Below are positions 46,000 to 54,419 of a DNA stretch of 64,000 nucleotides, in pieces. Both the position numbers and the translations under genes were made by a program. Positions within the stretch are counted from its first letter, which is position 1. The number at the start of each line of letters is the position of its first letter. A model generated the notes under the pieces. That model was not told the origin of the DNA. It saw nothing but the letters and a program-made list of their open reading frames with translations, and ran no database searches. This DNA is from Metarhizobium sp964253915 (lineage in GTDB: Bacteria; Pseudomonadota; Alphaproteobacteria; Rhizobiales; Rhizobiaceae), in NCBI RefSeq assembly GCF_964253915.1, contig NZ_CAXUSG020000009.1, forward strand, positions 124,001 to 188,000, written 5' to 3'.

Positions 46000-46821
46000 A
46001 TGGCGCCGTCGTTTTCCGCCGGGCCGATCGTTCTCATCGGCGCCGGCAACATGGGCGGAGCGATGCTCACCGGCTGGCTGAAGAACGGCGTGCCGGCATC
46101 TTCCGTCATCGTCGTCGATCCCAACCCCTCCGAAGCCATGCTCTCGCTGATCCGCGATGCCGGCGCCCGACACGAGGCGACGCCGCCCGCAGGCCTGCAG
46201 GCCGGTGTTCTCTTCATCGCGGTCAAGCCGCAGGTCATGGATGCGGTGCTGCCGCCGTTCCGGCCTCTGGTTGGAGCCGAGACGGTCGTCGTTTCGGTGG
46301 CCGCCGGCAAGACCGTCGCTTCTCTTGAAAAGCATCTCGGCGAGGCTGCAACCGTTCGCGCCATGCCGAACACGCCGGCCATGGTCGGCCGCGGTGTCAC
46401 GGGGGCTTATGCCAATGCCCGCACCACCGATCAGCAACGTGCCCACGTGCAGGCGTTGCTGCGGGTCAGCGGTCCCGTCGAATGGGTCGAGGCCGAACAT
46501 GACATCGATGCGGTGACCGCCGTCTCGGGCAGTGGCCCGGCCTATGTCTTCTATCTCGTCGAGTGCATGGCGGAAGCGGGTCGCAAGGCCGGCCTGCCGG
46601 CGGACCTCGCCATGCGGCTTGCCCGCGAAACCGTGTCGGGAGCGGGCGAACTGCTACACCAGTCCACCGACGATGCCTCGCGGCTGCGCCAGAACGTCAC
46701 CTCGCCCGGCGGCACCACGGCTGCAGCACTCTCCGTGCTGATGGCGGAAGACGGCATGCAGCCGCTGTTCGACAAGGCGGTCGAGGCTGCCCGCAAACGG
46801 GCGCAGGAACTGGCTGGCTGA
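46000..46821 (+). CDS. proC: pyrroline-5-carboxylate reductase
   Basis: A 273-residue NADPH-dependent enzyme, the last step of proline synthesis. The Rossmann motif is IGAGNMGGAML near the N-terminus. The C-terminal helical domain carries VTAVSGSGPAYVFYLVECM and LLHQSTDDASRLRQNVTSPG then GTTAAALSVL, the P5CR signature. The start is chosen as the ATG at 46000, directly after the YbjN stop. It is followed closely by csaA. Confidence 0.95.
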   Translation: MAPSFSAGPIVLIGAGNMGGAMLTGWLKNGVPASSVIVVDPNPSEAMLSLIRDAGARHEATPPAGLQAGVLFIAVKPQVMDAVLPPFRPLVGAETVVVSVAAGKTVASLEKHLGEAATVRAMPNTPAMVGRGVTGAYANARTTDQQRAHVQALLRVSGPVEWVEAEHDIDAVTAVSGSGPAYVFYLVECMAEAGRKAGLPADLAMRLARETVSGAGELLHQSTDDASRLRQNVTSPGGTTAAALSVLMAEDGMQPLFDKAVEAARKRAQELAG

Positions 46822-46831
46822 GGACCCTTTC

Positions 46832-47173
46832 ATGGCCGAAGAAATTACCTATGGCGACTTCGAGCGCGTCGATATTCGTGTCGGCACCATCGTAGAGGCC
46901 GAACCCTTTCCGGAAGCGCGCAAGCCGGCGATCAAGATGCTGATCGATTTTGGGCCGGAGATCGGCGTCAAGAAATCCTCGGCGCAGATCACCGTGCACT
47001 ACAAGCCGGAAGAGCTTGTCGGACGCCAGGTCCTCGGCGTCGTCAATTTCCCGCCGCGCCAGATCGGGCCGATGCGTTCCGAGGTGCTGACCCTCGGTTT
47101 CGAGGACGAGGCGGGAGCCATCGTTCTCGCCGCGGTCGACAAGATGGTGCCGAACGGCAAGAAGCTGCTTTAA
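46832..47173 (+). CDS. csaA: tRNA-binding protein CsaA
   Basis: A 113-residue OB-fold tRNA-binding protein. The N-terminal half reads YGDFERVDIRVGTIVEAEPF, and the later VVNFPPRQIGPMRSEVLTLG matches the family. CsaA has chaperone-like properties in Bacillus and binds tRNA. It is co-oriented with proC, 10 bases downstream, and ends before a long repeat region. Confidence 0.93.
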   Translation: MAEEITYGDFERVDIRVGTIVEAEPFPEARKPAIKMLIDFGPEIGVKKSSAQITVHYKPEELVGRQVLGVVNFPPRQIGPMRSEVLTLGFEDEAGAIVLAAVDKMVPNGKKLL

Positions 47174-47203
47174 GCCATTTGCGGGGTGGCGTAAGCGGTT
47201 TTG

Positions 47204-47466
47204 CCCCTCATCCCCCTGCCGGGACCTTCTCCCCGTTTTGACGGGGAGAAGGGGTATGCCGCGCCGTTTTTGCCACGCTCAACGCTGCGCGAGGCACGTT
47301 CCCATCTCCCCGCAAGCGGCAGGCGCCCCCTCATCCGACCCTTCGGGCCACCTTCTCCCCGCGGGAGAGAAGGTGTTATGCCGCACTGTCTCCGCCACAC
47401 TCAACGTCGAGCGGGGCAAGTCCCCTCTCCCCGCCTGCGGGGAGAGGGTTAGGGTGAGGGGCAAGC
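47204..47466. repeat. RIME-like intergenic repeat, copy 2, with extra hairpin units
   Basis: Related to 23463-23605 but longer. It begins with a variant of unit 1 (GACCTTCTCCCCGTTTT... GGGGAGAAGGGG), has an additional middle unit (CACCTTCTCCCC near 47349, partner AGAAGGTG), then a terminal unit. Its last 49 bases (47418-47466) are identical to copy 1. It separates convergent csaA and the DUF1349 gene. Confidence 0.78.
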
Positions 47467-47482
47467 CACACTCGCACCGCTA

Positions 47483-48064
47483 TCAGTGAATATCCCGCGT
47501 CACCGGATCGCCGATCGACAGGTCGTGGAACTCCGCCTCGAACCCTTCCCGCTGCGGTGAACAGAACACCAACCCGACGGCCAGTTCCGGAAAATTCGGC
47601 GGAAAGTAGGCGAGGCGGGCCATGCGCCAGTCGTCCATGCGATCGGTGCGGTACTGGATGAACAGCGCATCGAACATGCGGGTGACACGCACCGAGATGG
47701 CATCGAAATCACCGTCGAGACGGAAGGCGGACCAGTCGGAATGCTGGTTGGTGACGACCGTGCTGAAATGCCTGTGACCATCGGTATATTCGATGCCGCA
47801 TTTCATCCAGTGTTTGGCATCGTGGCGCACCATCAGGCCGGCCTGATCGTAAAGATGTTCGTAGCGCCCGGAAAACGTCGCTTCCATGGTGAAATCCGAT
47901 TTGCGCCAGCCATGCAGGAAATGGCCGTTGTCGTGCTCGAAGCCGTAATAGGTGTTCTGCCAGAAATCGGTGTGATGACCCGAGCGGACGACCAGCCGGC
48001 CGTCGCGCTCTTCGCTGGAAGGCGGTGGGTTGAGCCAGTTCATCGTCTTGAAATCCACCGACAT
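47483..48064 (-). CDS. DUF1349 domain-containing protein
   Basis: A 193-residue beta-rich protein. The DUF1349 fold appears from SVDFKTMNWLNPPPSSEERD, through FWQNTYYGFEHDNGHFLH, YDQAGLMVRHDAKHWMKCGI, to GLVFCSPQREGFEAEFHDL. The fold is concanavalin-like (related to regulators of Escherichia YeaD type), and some members bind sugars. It lies near the ROK gene and otsB, which may indicate a carbohydrate link, but this is inference. Confidence 0.88.
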   Translation of the reverse strand: MSVDFKTMNWLNPPPSSEERDGRLVVRSGHHTDFWQNTYYGFEHDNGHFLHGWRKSDFTMEATFSGRYEHLYDQAGLMVRHDAKHWMKCGIEYTDGHRHFSTVVTNQHSDWSAFRLDGDFDAISVRVTRMFDALFIQYRTDRMDDWRMARLAYFPPNFPELAVGLVFCSPQREGFEAEFHDLSIGDPVTRDIH

Positions 48065-48144
48065 CGACGCCCTCCCGGAAAACGGTTTCGCTTTCGTCTT
48101 TTTACCCTTTTCCGGGCAGGCGTAAACAGGCGCCTGTCGTGGTG

Positions 48145-49254
48145 TCAGGATTTTGCTTCGCTTTTCGATTTCGGCTTTTCCGGCGCATTGCGGTTGGTGA
48201 AATGGGCGTTGCCGAGCCCGGTGCCGATGGTCAACACGCCCCAGCCGCTCACATCCTGCATGAACGGGATCTGCGACAGACCCTGGACGACCGCGTCGTT
48301 GTGGACGATGACGAAGGTCGGGTGGTCGCAGATCTCCGGTATCGCCTTTGTCAGCTCTTCCGGCAGGTTAAACCGCTCGCTTTCCCAGTTGCCGCCGGGA
48401 AGGTTCTGGCCGCCCCGGTCGATCGATCCGTCCGCCTCGATGATGCCGGGGCAGGCGATGCCGATCAGCGGCGCCGGGATGAGATTGGCCTTTTCGGCCT
48501 TTCCGATCAGATCCTTGAGCATGTCGACGAGCTGCTCGATGGTGGCGCCGCGCCGGGGCGCATCGTCGGCATGCCGCCAGAGGGTCGATTTCCAGACGCG
48601 TGCCTTGGAAAGATCCGGCGCCTCCTTCATGCGCAGCTCGACGACTCCGGCGCGGATGTTGGTGCCGCCGATATCGACGGCGAGGATCGCTTCATGGCCT
48701 TTCAGCATCCAGGCTGGCATCAGGTGGGCAGCGCCGATCAGGCCGGCATCGTCGGGGTGATGCTGGATCGGCACGACCTCGATCTTGCAACCCTCCGCCT
48801 TGAGGAGAACCATGGCCCGGGCGATGGCCAGTTCGCCCACTGCGCTTTCCCGAAAACCGCCGCCGACGACAACCCGCTCCGTCTGTTTCCAGTTTTCCTG
48901 CTTCAGGTAGCGGGAGAGGACATGGGTCAACTCTCCGGCAAAATCATCGATTGCGCCGATGATGAGTGCCGCGGCTTCCTTGTCTTCGCCGTGCAGCAGT
49001 GCATCGATCTTCTTCTTCGACAGTTCTTTCGTCGGCTTGTCGCCGAGCGGATCGTCGCCGCCCTTGCTGACGCGTTTGCGCCATTCGTCGAGCTTTTCCA
49101 GGAAGGCGGATTTTCGCGCCCGGTCGCCGATGAAGCCGTCCTTGTCGCGCAGCTCGATGTTGTAGTTATCGACGATCACCGAAGGCAGGTCTTCGGCGCC
49201 ATGGATGATCGGGGCGGCGATATCCTGCGTCTTTCGTGCTTTGGTTTTGGCCAT
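48145..49254 (-). CDS. ROK-family sugar kinase-like protein with circularly permuted motif order
   Basis: A 369-residue protein whose ROK motifs occur in reversed halves. Residues 1-180 match the usual C-terminal half: adenosine-binding VVVGGGFRES (128-137) and DDAGLIGAA (168-176). Residues 185-350 match the usual N-terminal half: phosphate-1 motif DIGGTN (194-199), catalytic Asp320 in IVHND (316-320) and phosphate-2 TIGTGLGN (342-349). The Zn motif CxCGxxGC is absent. The lysine-rich tail is short. If the fold is kept, it would be a sugar or amino-sugar kinase. AAGGA precedes the ATG. It is divergent from otsB. Confidence 0.85.
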   Translation of the reverse strand: MAKTKARKTQDIAAPIIHGAEDLPSVIVDNYNIELRDKDGFIGDRARKSAFLEKLDEWRKRVSKGGDDPLGDKPTKELSKKKIDALLHGEDKEAAALIIGAIDDFAGELTHVLSRYLKQENWKQTERVVVGGGFRESAVGELAIARAMVLLKAEGCKIEVVPIQHHPDDAGLIGAAHLMPAWMLKGHEAILAVDIGGTNIRAGVVELRMKEAPDLSKARVWKSTLWRHADDAPRRGATIEQLVDMLKDLIGKAEKANLIPAPLIGIACPGIIEADGSIDRGGQNLPGGNWESERFNLPEELTKAIPEICDHPTFVIVHNDAVVQGLSQIPFMQDVSGWGVLTIGTGLGNAHFTNRNAPEKPKSKSEAKS

Positions 49255-49415
49255 CGAGGTTCCTTCTGCCGTCATGCATGTCGGCGAAAACGCGGAGAAG
49301 GGAGGGAGGTTCCGGCGCAGGGAGAATATGAGTTACCATCATCGGCTTTTCGGTCGCGGGGCGTTATCGTCTCGAAAAACTTGCCTTCGCGCCGGGCTGA
49401 CCTACCTCGTTTTGC

Positions 49416-50213
49416 ATGAGCGAAGAACAGTTGACCGAACCTACAATCCCCACCGACACCGACCGCATCACCGACGCGGTTTTCGAGCGGATCGGCGCGC
49501 GTCCCGACCAGTGGGCGCTGTTTCTCGATATTGACGGCACGCTTCTCGACCTGGCGCTGACGCCGGACGAGATCGTCGTGCCGGAAACGCTGCCCGATCA
49601 TCTCCACCAGATTTCCGACAGGATGGGTGGGGCCATGGCTTTGGTGACCGGGCGGGCATTGCCTTATGCCGACGCCCTGTTCCGGCCGCACCATTTTCCC
49701 CTGGCCGGCCTGCATGGCGCGGAAATGCGGGCCGCCGACGGCCGGATGATTTTTGCGACGCCGACGCCGGAATTCGAGGCGGTCAAGGCGGCGCTCGTTC
49801 GCGAGGCCGAAAACCTGCCGGGCGTGCTGATCGAGGACAAGGGCGCGGCGGTGGCCGCGCACTATCGACTGGCGCCGCAATACGAGGCGCTGCTGGAGCG
49901 GCGCATGCGCCATTATGTGCAGGAGGCGGGGCCGGGATGGGCGCTGCAGCTTGGCAAGATGGTCTTCGAAATCCGCCCCGCCCGCGCCAGCAAGGGCGAC
50001 GCGGTGGAACGTTTCATGCAGGAGCCGCCGTTTACCGACCGCCTGCCGCTCGCCATCGGCGACGACCTGACGGACGAATCGATGTTTGCCGTCGCCAATG
50101 CGCGTGGCGGCCATTCCATCCGCGTCGGTTTTGCCGCGGCGACCACATGCGCGCAGAGCCGCGCCGTTTCCCCCACCTACATCCGATCTGCTTTGGCAAT
50201 GATTGCTGCCTGA
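49416..50213 (+). CDS. otsB: trehalose-6-phosphate phosphatase
   Basis: A 265-residue HAD phosphatase. Motif I LFLDIDGTLLD (residues 36-46, nucleophile Asp38), motif II ALVTGRALPYADALF, and the closing motif GDDLTDESMF near 215-224 match OtsB. It dephosphorylates trehalose-6-phosphate to trehalose. OtsA, which makes the substrate, is not in the window. The ribosome site is weak. It is divergent from the ROK gene. Confidence 0.92.
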   Translation: MSEEQLTEPTIPTDTDRITDAVFERIGARPDQWALFLDIDGTLLDLALTPDEIVVPETLPDHLHQISDRMGGAMALVTGRALPYADALFRPHHFPLAGLHGAEMRAADGRMIFATPTPEFEAVKAALVREAENLPGVLIEDKGAAVAAHYRLAPQYEALLERRMRHYVQEAGPGWALQLGKMVFEIRPARASKGDAVERFMQEPPFTDRLPLAIGDDLTDESMFAVANARGGHSIRVGFAAATTCAQSRAVSPTYIRSALAMIAA

Positions 50214-50224
50214 CCGGCCTGCAA

Positions 50225-51604
50225 TCACGCCGGAATGCGCACCACGGCCCGCAGGCCGCCCTTCGGGCTATCACCCAGCGTGACGTTGCCGCCGTGGCTG
50301 CGGGCGATGTCACGGGCGATGGCAAGGCCGAGGCCAGTGCCCGACGCGTCGAGGTTGCGTGCTTCATCCAGACGGAAGAACGGTTTGAACACGTCGTCGC
50401 GGGCGTTTTCCGGAATGCCCGGCCCGTCGTCGTCGAAGGTGATGGTCAGCCATTTCACGCCGTGGCGGGCTTCGATGTCGAGCGTGTTGGCGTACCGCCG
50501 GCTGTTGGTCGCGAGATTGGTCAGCAGGCGGGTGAAGGCATTCGGCCGCACGGAAACCTCGTCGTCGCCTTCGATGCGGTAGGTCATCGTCTTGCCGTGC
50601 AGCTCGGCGTCCACCTGCAGCTTGTCGAAGAGGGCGCTCAGCTTCAGCTGGCCGACGGTCTCTTCCGTCTCGCCCTTGGCGAAGGCCATGTAGCCTTCCA
50701 GCATCGTCTGCATATCCTCGACATCCTCGCCCATGCCCTGCAGGTCCGGATTGTCGCCGGCGAGCGCCAGTTGCAGCTTGAAGCGGGTGAGGATGGTGCG
50801 CAGGTCGTGGCTGACCCCCGTCAGCATGGCGGTGCGCTGCTCGATCTGCCGCTCGATGCGCTCGCGCATCAGGATGAAGGCGAGGCCGGCACGGCGGATT
50901 TCGTCGGCGCCGCGCGGTGAGAAGTCGGGCGACTTCTGCCCCTTGCCGAAACTTTCCGCCGCTTTCGCCAGCGCCAGGATGGGCCGGATCTGGCCGCGCA
51001 GGAACAGGATCGAAATAACGATCAGGACCAGCGACGCGCCGACCATCCAGAGCAGGAAGATGTGCGTGTTCGAGGCATAGGTCTGGCTTCGGCGGGCAAA
51101 GACGCGCAGCACCTTGTTGTCGAGCTGGATGCGGATTTCGACGAGACGGGAATCGCCGAGCGTGTCGATCCAATAGGGCAGGTGGATCTGCTTGTTGATT
51201 TCGTCGGAGAGAATTTCGTCGAGGATCGAGAAGAACGGTTTTGGCCGCGGCGGCGGCAGTTGCCCGCCTTCCTCGATGGATACCGTCAGGTTCAGCCGTT
51301 CGCGGGCGATGCGGATGATGTCGGAAACATCCTGGTTCTGCGGGTGCAGCTCGATCAGGTCGATGATGGCGGCGACGTCGCGGGTGACGGCGGTCGAAAG
51401 CCGTTGCGTCACCATCTGCCAGTGGCGTTCCATGAACACGAAGGCGATGACTGTCTGCAGCAGGATGATCGGAATGAGGATGATCAGCAGTGACCGGGCG
51501 TAAAGGCCGGTTGGCAGCTGCCGACGCAGCCAGCGCCCCATAGAGCGTAATCCCGTGGACGTGCCGCGTTCCTGATCGCGCCTTAGAGTGTCGAAGCTTG
51601 CCAT
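50225..51604 (-). CDS. EnvZ-type sensor histidine kinase
   Basis: A 459-residue kinase. A membrane helix at about residues 38-56, a periplasmic domain of around 120 residues, and a second helix near 182-204 are followed by HAMP, then HisKA with GVSHDLRTILTRFKLQLAL (His near 269), and HATPase motifs LLTNLATNSRRYA, DDDGPGIPENARDDVFKPFF and GTGLGLAIARDIARSHGG. It belongs to the EnvZ group. Its partner is the response regulator immediately upstream in the same operon (33 bases). Stimulus unknown. Confidence 0.92.
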   Translation of the reverse strand: MASFDTLRRDQERGTSTGLRSMGRWLRRQLPTGLYARSLLIILIPIILLQTVIAFVFMERHWQMVTQRLSTAVTRDVAAIIDLIELHPQNQDVSDIIRIARERLNLTVSIEEGGQLPPPRPKPFFSILDEILSDEINKQIHLPYWIDTLGDSRLVEIRIQLDNKVLRVFARRSQTYASNTHIFLLWMVGASLVLIVISILFLRGQIRPILALAKAAESFGKGQKSPDFSPRGADEIRRAGLAFILMRERIERQIEQRTAMLTGVSHDLRTILTRFKLQLALAGDNPDLQGMGEDVEDMQTMLEGYMAFAKGETEETVGQLKLSALFDKLQVDAELHGKTMTYRIEGDDEVSVRPNAFTRLLTNLATNSRRYANTLDIEARHGVKWLTITFDDDGPGIPENARDDVFKPFFRLDEARNLDASGTGLGLAIARDIARSHGGNVTLGDSPKGGLRAVVRIPA

Positions 51605-51637
51605 CGGGCGTGCCCCTCAAGTTGATCGGCTATCGGG

Positions 51638-52339
51638 CTAATCGATGCTCAGCCGGTAGCCGATGCCGCGGACGGTCTGCAGCCAGACCGGATTGGCCGG
51701 GTCGTCCTCGATCTTGCGCCGCAGGCGATTGATCTGGACGTCGATGGTGCGCTCGCCCACCTCGGCATCGCTGCCGACGAGTTCGTGGCGCGGAATGGTG
51801 TCGCCGGCGCGCAGCGCAAAGAGCAACATGATCTCCTGCTCGCGATCGGTCAGCCGGATGATTTCCGATGCCTTCTTCAGCTCCTTGCGCGAGATGGAGA
51901 AGGTATAGGGGCCGAACATCACCTGCTCGATCTTCGGCGCGCCGCTCGGCACGTTGCGGCGCAGGATGTTGTTGATGCGCAGCACCAGTTCGCGCGGATC
52001 GAAAGGCTTCGGCAGGTAGTCGTCGGCGCCGGCCTCAAGACCGGCGATGCGCGCGGAGGATTCGGCGAGCGCCGTCAGCAGGATGATCGGCACCTTCTTG
52101 ATGGCGGTGAGGCTCTGGGTCAAGGACAGGCCGGATTCGCCCGGCATCATCACGTCGAGAATGATGAGATCGAAATCCAGGCCGTTGAGCTTGCGCCGCG
52201 CCTCCGCCGCATCGGCGGCGACGGTGATGCGGAAGCCCTGTTCCACCAGGTAGCGGTTGAGCAGGGCGCGGATGCGCGTGTCGTCGTCCACGACCAGAAG
52301 GTGGGCGGCATCGTCGGAAAGGGGCGTCTTTGTCGTCAT
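51638..52339 (-). CDS. OmpR-type response regulator
   Basis: A 233-residue regulator. Receiver: LLVVDDDTRIRALL (acidic pocket) and the phosphoacceptor Asp in IILDVMMPGESGL near residue 62, then LLTALAESSAR and DDYLPKPFDP. The winged-helix output domain (ERTIDVQINRLRRKIEDDP, VRGIGYRLSI) is OmpR/PhoB-like. It starts right after the marR stop and precedes the kinase gene, so marR-ompR-envZ is one operon. Confidence 0.94.
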   Translation of the reverse strand: MTTKTPLSDDAAHLLVVDDDTRIRALLNRYLVEQGFRITVAADAAEARRKLNGLDFDLIILDVMMPGESGLSLTQSLTAIKKVPIILLTALAESSARIAGLEAGADDYLPKPFDPRELVLRINNILRRNVPSGAPKIEQVMFGPYTFSISRKELKKASEIIRLTDREQEIMLLFALRAGDTIPRHELVGSDAEVGERTIDVQINRLRRKIEDDPANPVWLQTVRGIGYRLSID

Positions 52340-52340
52340 C

Positions 52341-52838
52341 TCATCCAGCTTCCGATGTCTTGCGGTCGCGCATGCCATCGAGGAACAGTTTTACGCCGGG
52401 GCGCATTTCCGGCGGCACCTTCTCGAATGCCCGCGCGATACGGCGGGATTGCGGCTCGGCCAGCGCCAGCGCCAGGTCGCGCCCGGCCTGTGTCGGGTAA
52501 AGCTTACGCTGCCGCCTGTCTTCCGGGCCGGCCACCTGGCGAATATAGCCGGAATCGATCAATTGCTTCAGTACGCGTGCCAGGCTCTGCTTGGTGATGT
52601 TGAGCGTATCCAGAAGGTCGGCCACCGTCATGCCCGGCTCGCGGTTGACGAAATGCACGACGCGGTGATGCGCCCGCCCAAAACCGCTGCTGGCAAGGAT
52701 GGCATCCGGATCGGACACGAAGTCGCGGTAGGAGAAGAACAACAGCTCGATGATCTCGAAATCGATTGTCTCCGTATTGCCGAGCGCCGTCTCCAGCGGT
52801 TCCGGTTTGGCAGCCTTTGCATGCGACTGTCGTGACAC
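52341..52838 (-). CDS. MarR-family transcriptional regulator
   Basis: A 165-residue winged-helix regulator with TVADLLDTLNITKQSLARVL (recognition helix) and the wing YIRQVAGPEDRRQRKLYPTQ. It starts at GTG, with an AAGGAAG ribosome site; the longer ATG frame (52886) is not homologous. First gene of marR-ompR-envZ. A TATGTCA-N7-TGACATA dyad 50 bases upstream is a plausible binding site, shared with the divergent ilvE promoter. Confidence 0.9.
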   Translation of the reverse strand: MSRQSHAKAAKPEPLETALGNTETIDFEIIELLFFSYRDFVSDPDAILASSGFGRAHHRVVHFVNREPGMTVADLLDTLNITKQSLARVLKQLIDSGYIRQVAGPEDRRQRKLYPTQAGRDLALALAEPQSRRIARAFEKVPPEMRPGVKLFLDGMRDRKTSEAG

Positions 52839-52888
52839 CTCGGCACTTCCTTTCCTGTAACCCGTCTGCGACGAAAGAATCGCCAAGA

Positions 52889-52909
52889 TATGTCAGCCTT
52901 GTTGACATA
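52889..52909. promoter_or_regulatory. MarR-type operator candidate (7-bp inverted repeat)
   Basis: TATGTCA (52889-52895) and TGACATA (52903-52909) with a 7-base spacer sit between divergent marR and ilvE. The right arm overlaps a TTGACA box at 52902-52907. Confidence 0.55.
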
Positions 52910-52930
52910 AATTTTCGTCGCTGGTAATTT
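52902..52930 (+). promoter_or_regulatory. candidate promoter for ilvE
   Basis: TTGACA (52902-52907) and TAATTT (52925-52930) are 17 bases apart, pointing toward ilvE about 178 bases downstream. The dyad overlaps the -35 box, so MarR binding could block it. Confidence 0.5.
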
Positions 52931-53108
52931 CCGCCCCCGAACGGAGATCCTTCGGTCGTCTGCTAGATTGTTCAACCTAAGCGCTGACCCCTGAAACTCC
53001 AACAAAAATCAAGGATAAGTTTCAACCCCTTTGCGCTTTCGATAGACTGTAAGGGTGGGGATAATCAACTTTTAAAAGCATGGCGTACGGGCGCCGGAGG
53101 AAGAGAAG

Positions 53109-54002
53109 ATGGCAGCAGTTCCTTTTGACCAACTCGACGGATACATCTGGTTCAACGGCGAGTTCGTGCCGTGGAAGGAAGCGAAGATCCACGTGCTGAC
53201 GCACGGCCTGCATTATGCCAGCGGCGTCTTCGAGGGCGAGCGCGCTTATGGCGGCCGGGTCTTCAAGCTGACCGAACACAATCAGCGCCTGCACCGCTCC
53301 GCCGAAATCCTCGGCTTCAAGATCCCCTACAGCGTCGAGGAACTGGATGCGGCGACCATCGAGCTCCTGAAGCGCCAGGGTTTTGCCGATGCCTATGTCC
53401 GGCCGATCGCCTGGCGCGGCAGCGAGATGATGGGCGTTTCGGCCCAGAACAACCGCATCAACGTCGCCATCGCCATCTGGCAGTGGGGCAGCTACTTCAA
53501 TCCGGCCGAAAAGCTCAAGGGCATCCGCCTCGACATCGCCGAATATCGCCGTCCCGATCCGAAGACGGCGCCGTCCGCTTCCAAGGCTGCCGGCCTCTAC
53601 ATGATCTGCACGATTTCCAAGCATGCTGCGGAAGCCAAGGGTTACGCCGATGCGATGATGCTGGATTATCGCGGCCAGGTGGCCGAGGCGACCGGCGCTA
53701 ACATTTTCTTCGTCAAGGACGGCGTCATCCACACGCCGCTGCCGGATTGCTTCCTGAACGGTATTACCCGCCAGACGGTCATCGAGCTTGCCAAGCGCCG
53801 CGGTTATGAAATCGTCGAGCGGGCGATCTGGCCGGAAGAACTCTCCACCTTCAGCGAATGCTTCCTGACCGGCTCTGCGGCGGAAGTGACGCCGGTTTCG
53901 GAAATCGGCCCCTACAAGTTCACGCCGGCGACGATCAGCGAAACGCTGATGAACGATTACATGCGCGAAGTGTATCCGGCGGAAGCAGCCGCCGCGGAAT
54001 AA
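53109..54002 (+). CDS. ilvE: branched-chain amino acid aminotransferase
   Basis: A 297-residue fold type IV PLP enzyme transaminating Leu, Ile and Val. N-terminal IWFNGEFVPWKEAKIHVL and HYASGVFEGERAYGG are family-typical. The PLP Lys is in PSASKAAGLYM (Lys159). Later parts read DAMMLDYRGQVAEATGANIFF. GGAGGAAG precedes the ATG. A strong terminator follows. It may respond to the neighbouring MarR protein through the shared region. Confidence 0.95.
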   Translation: MAAVPFDQLDGYIWFNGEFVPWKEAKIHVLTHGLHYASGVFEGERAYGGRVFKLTEHNQRLHRSAEILGFKIPYSVEELDAATIELLKRQGFADAYVRPIAWRGSEMMGVSAQNNRINVAIAIWQWGSYFNPAEKLKGIRLDIAEYRRPDPKTAPSASKAAGLYMICTISKHAAEAKGYADAMMLDYRGQVAEATGANIFFVKDGVIHTPLPDCFLNGITRQTVIELAKRRGYEIVERAIWPEELSTFSECFLTGSAAEVTPVSEIGPYKFTPATISETLMNDYMREVYPAEAAAAE

Positions 54003-54025
54003 GCGGTTCGGGCACATTCGATTAA

Positions 54026-54055
54026 GGGGGCGGTCGGCAACGGCCGCCCTTTTTG
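54026..54055 (+). terminator. rho-independent terminator of ilvE
   Basis: A GC-rich stem, GGGCGGTCG (54029-54037) with CGGCCGCCC (54042-54050), with one G-U pair, is followed by TTTTT. Confidence 0.9.
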
Positions 54056-54179
54056 CGTTGAGAGGGCTGTATCCCGCGAAACAGCGGAGCGGCAGCCGAT
54101 CCGGCATTGTCCGGCTCAAGCAAGGCGAGGGCGATTGTCGAGATCGTGCCGGACGCCACGAACGAGACCGGAGAGACCG

Positions 54180-54356
54180 ATGACCACAATTTCGCCCGCC
54201 ATCCACGCCGAATCGCAGGTCCGCAAGCAGCTGCGCCCCGTTGTGATTGCCGTCGTCACTGCCAAGCTTCTGGCGGCCGCAATCCTCGTTACTTCGGTCA
54301 ATCTGGCTCCTCCCGCCGTTGCCGACATGCAGGTTGCCGCGCTCAGCAAGAATTAA
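54180..54356 (+). CDS. small hypothetical membrane protein, 58 aa
   Basis: A 58-residue product with a single hydrophobic segment (VVIAVVTAKLLAAAILVTSV) after a positively charged start, and a Pro- and Ala-rich end. GGAGAGAC precedes the ATG, which supports the call. No family is known to me. It may be a small membrane or secreted peptide. Confidence 0.6.
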   Translation: MTTISPAIHAESQVRKQLRPVVIAVVTAKLLAAAILVTSVNLAPPAVADMQVAALSKN

Positions 54357-54419
54357 GCTGATCCCACTGCCTTTTCTGTCTATACCGCCATGCATCGAAC
54401 ACGTCGAAGCGAGGCGCTC

